This document shows positions 58,555 through 64,000 of a stretch of DNA of 64,000 nucleotides, piece after piece. How positions within the stretch are numbered: the first letter of the stretch is position 1; every line of letters begins with the position of its first letter. A program made the position numbers and the translations under genes. Location: contig NC_083372.1 of the NCBI RefSeq assembly GCF_029542785.1, positions 744,001 to 808,000 of the forward strand, written 5' to 3'. The notes under the pieces were generated by a model. That model was not told the origin of the DNA, did not search any database, and worked only from the letters and a program-made list of their open reading frames with translations. Source of the stretch: Malassezia japonica. Taxonomy: Eukaryota > Basidiomycota > Malasseziomycetes > Malasseziales > Malasseziaceae.

Positions 58555-61500
58555 ATGCGCGAAGTGCCGCACGAATCGCTCCCTGCCTGGCTGCAGGAGA
58601 GCGGTGTGCTGCGTGCGGACCTCGGGGGCGATGCGCGGGAGTACGCGACACAGATCGCCGCACGCCGGCTCGTGCGAGAATACATCGAGCCGGTGGCAAA
58701 GGCGACCGCCGTCGACCAAGTCCAAGGTACGTGGCCCCACTCACGTAGCGCGTCTTTCGGAGAGCAGGGGGCTGGGATACGTAGACGCGGTGCAGATGCT
58801 GTGCACCATGCTGGTGGCAGCACCACGCGCACTCGATACGCTCCCGGCACCGGCCGAGGACGCGCGGCACACGACGCTCGACCTGTACCTCGTGCCGCGC
58901 GTCCTTGGCGCGCTCGCGGCGCTCAGCGCACACGCTGCCGCCGCCTCGTCTTTGCACACGGCTGCGCAGCAGTACCCAGAATGGCTCGCAGAAGCGACCA
59001 GCAAGGCGGTCGCCGCGACAATGCAGCTCCTCGGCACCGCACTGCACCTCGGCCTGGAATCGGCTCACCAGCCGGGGCATGTGCGCTACCTGCTCTTTGA
59101 CGCAGTACGGTGCGCGTCCCAGGCCCTTGCACATGCGCACGAACTCGCACTGGGCGACTTGGCACCTGCACTCTCCCCGGCGCTCCTCCAAAGCTCCAGC
59201 GAGCTGGGGTCGTGCACAGCGCCCGAGGCGTACGCACCAGGGCCTGCCGTCGCCCCGTGCGCCGTACCTATGGGTGCAGAGCCGTACGTATGGAGCGATG
59301 ACGACGCCGCACCGCTCGTCCTACCCCTGTCGACGCTGCCGGCAGGCGCCCCCTCGTGCCTCTTGTTTCTGTGTGTGCGCGTCGCTGCGGAACTCGCAGC
59401 AGTGTTCCCTTCGGCGCTGCACGACCTCGTCGAACTGGGTGCACGCGTGCTCATCGCGCAGTGGGAGTCGGAGCTCAGGCCCGGCACAGGCGCACACGGC
59501 GTCTCTCATATTGCCGCGCCGTACCTCGCACTGCTGCGCTACGACGCGTGGATTGCCGCATTGCCGGTGCTGCCGTCGTCGGTGTGCTTTTTGCACGCGC
59601 TCCGCCTGTCGACGACCTCCTTCTCGCTCTTGTTCCACCCGGTCGACGATCCCTACTTTCACACTGAGCCGGGCGCAGGGCCGTACGCGGCGACATACAC
59701 ACAAAGCTGCGAGCGCCTGAGCGATACGCTTCGCACGCTCTACCGCCTCCTCGACAGCGAGCACACCGAGGCGGTGAGCATCGTGTCGGACCTGCGCCTC
59801 TTGCGCGGCCGACTCGTGACCCATATCCTCTCGGGCGACGCAAGCGACGAGCCCCCGGAGCTGCGCAACGCATTCCGGCGCTGCTGCCTCGCATTGCTGT
59901 GCATTGTGCTCACCGTCGAGCGCCTACCGCCGGACGAAGCACAGGCGCTGCACGCATTTGCCCCGCCGTGGGCCTCGAGCGAGGAATGCGAGGCACTGCA
60001 CCACGCTCTGCAGCGCGGGACAAAGCGGGGGAGCGGCGAGGCTCTGGAAGATGCGCCGCGCCGCGCCGCGCCGTCCAAGGACTGGGCGGACAAGGCCCAG
60101 ACGGGCTGCCCGCTGGGTGCCCACTGCGCTTCCTGCGCCGAGCTTCAGCCGGGCGAGGCGTGTACCGGCGAGGCACTCACGACAGCACTCCGGCCGACGT
60201 CCGACGCAGGCACACTCGGCATGCTAGCACGCCTCGCTGTACACGCGCCTACATCGACAATTGCCGCGCTCGACATGGACGCCCTCGCACGTATTATCAC
60301 GCCGAACCTCTCGCACACCGACCGTGCCGTGCGCCTCGCGGCCGGGCGCCTGCTGAGTATTGTCGTCGAGCAGTACGCACAACTGCCACGCGACGCACGC
60401 CCCGACCCCTGGGCAGAAGTCCTAGTACGCCTCGTGCGTATTCCGGCCCCGCTTCTTACCTCGGGAGACGCACGCATTCAAGAGTCGTGTATTTTGACCA
60501 TGGCGCGCCTCGGCCGCGTGCGCCGCGACGAGACCTTTACCGAGGTTGCCGCCGCCCTCGTGCGGTCCCTCTATCTTCCCCATGTCTACCTGCGTGCGCT
60601 CGCCTATACCGAGACGATGCAGCTCGCGGCGCGCCGGCGATGCACCACATTTCAGCTCTTGAGCCAGCACCTGGACGTGATTAGCCCCATTGCTGTCGAT
60701 GCGATGCACTCTGCGCCGCACGGACTCGTCGAGCTCGCGCGCCTGCTCAACATGAGCCAGCAGACGTTTCTGCACACGACGCTCGAGCACACGCTTCCCC
60801 ATCTCGTGCACCAAATGGTGAGTGGGCGCCGCGACGAGGCGTCCCAGGCGCTGCGGGCGATCGCCAGCGCCGTTGGCCAGTCGGTCCCGGCACTGTGTCT
60901 CAACCAGACCTCGGACATTTTTGAGCACTTTTTCCTGCAGCCCGACGAGGTGCGCGACGCAGCGCTCGAGGCGCTGCTCTCGTTGCTTGGCACGCGCGCA
61001 GTGACGATTGCGAGCTTGCTGCGCAGCCGGCTCCACGAAGTCCTGGGCTATCTTGTTGCGCGCCTCGGCGATCCGCAAATGAAGCCGCAGGCGCTTGCGG
61101 GCCTCGAATATGTTCGCCAGGTCGTCACGGCGCCGCCAAGCCGCTGGAAGGATACGGATCTCCAGGGCTTTTTGCGCGACGAGGTCCTTGCGATTCTTAC
61201 TTGGATCAACGAGGAACTCTCGGCGGTGCACGGCAAAATCGCCATGGCGCGCAAGGCGATTACCGCTCGCAGCGTCGGAGAGCTTGTCCAGCTGATCGGC
61301 GCGGTGGCGGCGCGTGTCGCACCGCAGATCCTTGCGTGTCTCAATAGCACGCTCGCCGAGCCGGAGCTGGCGCTCGCGACGCTCGAGAGCTGGCGCGACT
61401 TTGTGCAAGTCCTACGCTACCAGGACGTGGGGCCTTTTGTCGGGCAGACGGCTGCTGCGCTCCTGGCCGTCTGGCCGCGCCTCGGACGTGCAGAGAAAAA

Positions 61501-64000
61501 GGTGGCGGATGCCATTTTGCGGTACACCATCGTGATGCACGGCACCGAGCTCGAGTCATACATCGACCACGTCCCGAGCCTCGATGCAATCGAGGACGAT
61601 ATCCCCGACATTGCGAGGCAGCTGCGCTCGGCGCGACGCGTGTGGATCGACGAGGACCACTTTCGGCACATTCTCGCGCGTGTCGCGCACGACAATGCGG
61701 CCGTGTGCGTGCAGAGTCTGCGCGAGCTACATACATTCCTGCGCGAGCGCCGCACAGTCGTCGAGGCGTGGACGTCGGGCAATGTCTTTCACGAACTCAT
61801 TGGCGAGTGCGTGCGTGTGCTCCTTGCGGTCGCCGGGCGTGCCGAGCTGCCGGACGCGGCTGTGCAGGCCATGTGTCTCGAGTGCCTCGGCATCCTCGGC
61901 GCAGTCGATCCTGACCGTCTCGAGATGCCACTCGAAGAGCCGTTCTTTGTGCTGTTGAGCAACTTTGAGAACAGCGACGAGACTGTGGCATTTGCGACAC
62001 GCCTGCTCACCGACCTGATCGTGCCGGCATTCCGCGCGACGTCGGATACCAAGCACCAGGCCGCGCTGGCCTACGCTATTCAAGAGCTGCTCAAGGTGTG
62101 TGGCTTCACCCCGACGCTCCTCGACGCAGGCGCACGCAGCGTCCCAGAAAAGGTGCGCCGCCGCTGGGAGGCCATCCCCGAAGCGATGCTGCCGACGCTC
62201 ATGCCGCTGCTCAACTCGAAATACGTCGTACAGCTTACTGAGCAGCGGAGACGCCCCTCGCCGGTATACCGCCACTCGTCGTCGTTCCGCGACTGGATCC
62301 AGGTATGGGTGCTGCAGCTCATGCTCAATGTGAGCGATCCCACGGTCGCATCCTTCTTTGCCATCTTTCGGTCGGTCGTACGTGACCATGACGTGACGAT
62401 CGCACGTTACCTGCTTCCCCACCTCGCCCTGCACACGCTCATTTCTGGCACGGCCGAGGCGCGGGGTGCGGTGCTAGACGAGATCCACTGCGTGCTCACG
62501 GACCAGGTCGCGCCGGCCGCTGGGTACTCTGCCGAGCGCCGCCGGCTCACGACACAGACCGTCTTTCACCTGATGGACCACATCGGCCACTGGATGCGTC
62601 GCGTGCGGCTCGTGCATGCCAAGAGCAGCAAGCGCAGCCGCCTCAAGGAAGCGCTGGGCGACGTGCAAAGCGTCATGGATAACATCTCGCAGGAGCTCAC
62701 GGCACAGGCGTCGCTACAGTGCCACGCCTACCCCCGCTCGCTCCTCAACTTCGAGTATAGGATCCGCTCGCTGCGCGCGACGGCGCCTCAGAGCGATACA
62801 CAGCTCCAAGAGCTGTACGAGACGATGCACGAGATCTATGCACAGCTCGACGATCCAGATGGCATGGAAGGTATCTCGACCAAGGTGTTTGCGCCTTCGC
62901 TCGAGCACCAGATCCGCGAGCACGAAAGTACCGGCCGCTGGACCGACGCACAGAGCTGCTGGGAGGTCGAGCTCCAGCAGCGCCCGAACGATGCGCACCT
63001 GCACCTCGGCCTGTTGCGCTGCCTGCGCTCGCTTGGCCACTACGACACACTCCGTACGCACATCCGCGGCGTGCTCAGCGTGCATCCGGATTGGCAGCCG
63101 CAGTTTGCCTCGTTCCAGATCGAAGGCGCCTGCATTCTTGCTGACTGGGACGCCGTCAAGAGCCTCGCGGCCAACTCGCACAGTGTGCCCGAGCTTGCCA
63201 TGGCCCGTGCACTGCTGGCGATGCGCGAGAACGACAAAAGCCAGTTTGGGCTCGCCGTGCACGACGCGCGCATGCAACTCGGCCACCCTCTCGTGGGTGC
63301 CGGTCGCGTGCCGTACACACATGCGTACGATGCCATGACGCAGCTGCATATGCTACATGAGCTCGAGATGGTATTCCACGCTGGCGACGAGCGTGCAGTG
63401 CTCGACAAGTCGCTTGGTGCGCGTTTCCGTGCGACACTTCCTTCGTTCCGTACGCGCGAGCCGGTGCTAAGCGTGCGGCGGTCGGCCTTTCTTGCATGTG
63501 CGGCGCAGTCGCCGCCAAAGCCCGAGATCGGGCAGGCCTGGATTCTCACGGCCAAGACGGCGCGGCGTGCGGGCCATGCTCAGACGGCGTACAGCGCGGT
63601 GCTTCAAGCGCTGCAGAGTGGTGCGCCGTACGCGTTTGTGCAAAAAGCCAAGCTTCTTGCGCACAACGACCAAGTGCAAGCTGCTCTGCAAGAGCTCGCG
63701 CACGCGCTGCAGACTCGCGATGCCGCCGTCGGTGCGGGCGGGACCGAGGCGAGCGCGGCCGACCGTCGTGCGCTGGCGCGAGCGCACCTGTTGCATGCGC
63801 GCCTGGTCGAGGACACGGCGCGTTTCCAGCACAATGAGATTATCCAGCATTACAAGACGTGCACTGCGCTGGACCCCGACTCGGAAAAAGTGTGGTACTA
63901 CCTGGGCCACTTTTACGACTCGCCGAGCGGCGGCACGGTCGGCAACCAAATGCTGCTGCAGCTGAATGTATGCCGCTTCTATATGAAGTCTGCGCAAAAC
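58555..64000 (+). CDS. MEC1: ATR/Mec1/Rad3 PI3K-like checkpoint kinase (3' truncated)
   Basis: Exons 58555-58726 and 58749 to the right edge (22-nt intron), 1,808 codons without a stop. The sequence is a long HEAT-repeat solenoid. A UME-like segment lies near residues 1000-1110 (YIDHVPSLDAIEDDIPDIAR). The FAT domain begins at about residue 1390, with TPR-like helices such as LHLGLLRCLRSLGHYDTLRT, and reaches LNVCRFYMKSAQN at the edge. The kinase and FATC domains lie outside the window, so catalytic residues cannot be checked. The family senses RPA-coated single-stranded DNA and signals replication stress. The choice of ATR over ATM or TOR rests on layout and the FAT sequence. Confidence 0.82.

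Noticed and set aside
1..64000. Mobile elements, viral remnants or a horizontally acquired cluster
   Set aside because: All recognisable genes are ordinary fungal housekeeping genes with the same intron style and composition. No reverse transcriptase, transposase, long terminal repeats or capsid-like ORFs were seen.

Overview
This is nuclear DNA of a compact, GC-rich fungus, most likely a basidiomycete yeast of the genus Malassezia. The evidence is the gene set (RPS8, SRP14, EMC2, the Exo84 exocyst subunit, DOP1, SYG1, an ATR-type kinase), dozens of spliceosomal introns of about 22 nt with a branch-site motif fused to the acceptor, a HAC1-type bZIP gene with an Ire1-style intron, and very short intergenic distances. 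The genus is inferred from overall style; I could not compare it with a reference. I see no virus, transposon, CRISPR array or transferred island.

Layout. 1-7 kb: end of a SET-domain methyltransferase, a TLC-domain membrane protein, an RpiB-type sugar-phosphate isomerase, LEU4 and transketolase, the last two divergent from a promoter with Gcn4-like sites. 7-14 kb: NDUFAF2, LIN1, CLP1, a Wwm1-like WW protein, the PP1 catalytic subunit and EMC2. 14-24 kb: an 82-aa membrane protein split into six exons, a sulfotransferase-like protein, SLX1, SYO1, a NAK-family kinase and an auxin-efflux-type transporter. 24-34 kb: SRP14, a DUF726/TMCO4 protein, a GH18 chitinase, WDR70, SHQ1 and a UBE3D-like ligase. 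34-46 kb: mitochondrial uS15, SYG1, EXO84, DOP1 and an intron-containing tRNA-Arg(ACG). 46-64 kb: OSH3, a Gyp5-type RabGAP, HAC1, RPS8, a SurE nucleotidase, UTP12, KES1/OSH4 and the first 1,808 codons of an ATR/Mec1/Rad3 kinase that runs off the right end.

I rebuilt the exon structures by hand. Every reported model closes in frame, and most are backed by family motifs that continue across the junctions. In total 54 spliceosomal introns were placed; 37 are 22 or 23 nt. Neighbouring genes abut or overlap: two convergent pairs overlap in coding sequence (8 and 4 bp), two more have directly adjacent stop codons, one same-strand pair is 8 bp apart, and one pair of divergent start codons is 25 bp apart.

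The most notable item is the HAC1 orthologue at 50.8-52.0 kb. Two stem-loop-like sites carrying an identical 7-nt loop flank a 41-nt segment whose removal joins the bZIP frame exactly to a second open frame ending in an acidic tail. Its promoter also carries matches to unfolded-protein-response and bZIP binding sites. Second is a predicted 4-nt microexon in the RabGAP gene, needed to restore the conserved TBC-domain sequence.
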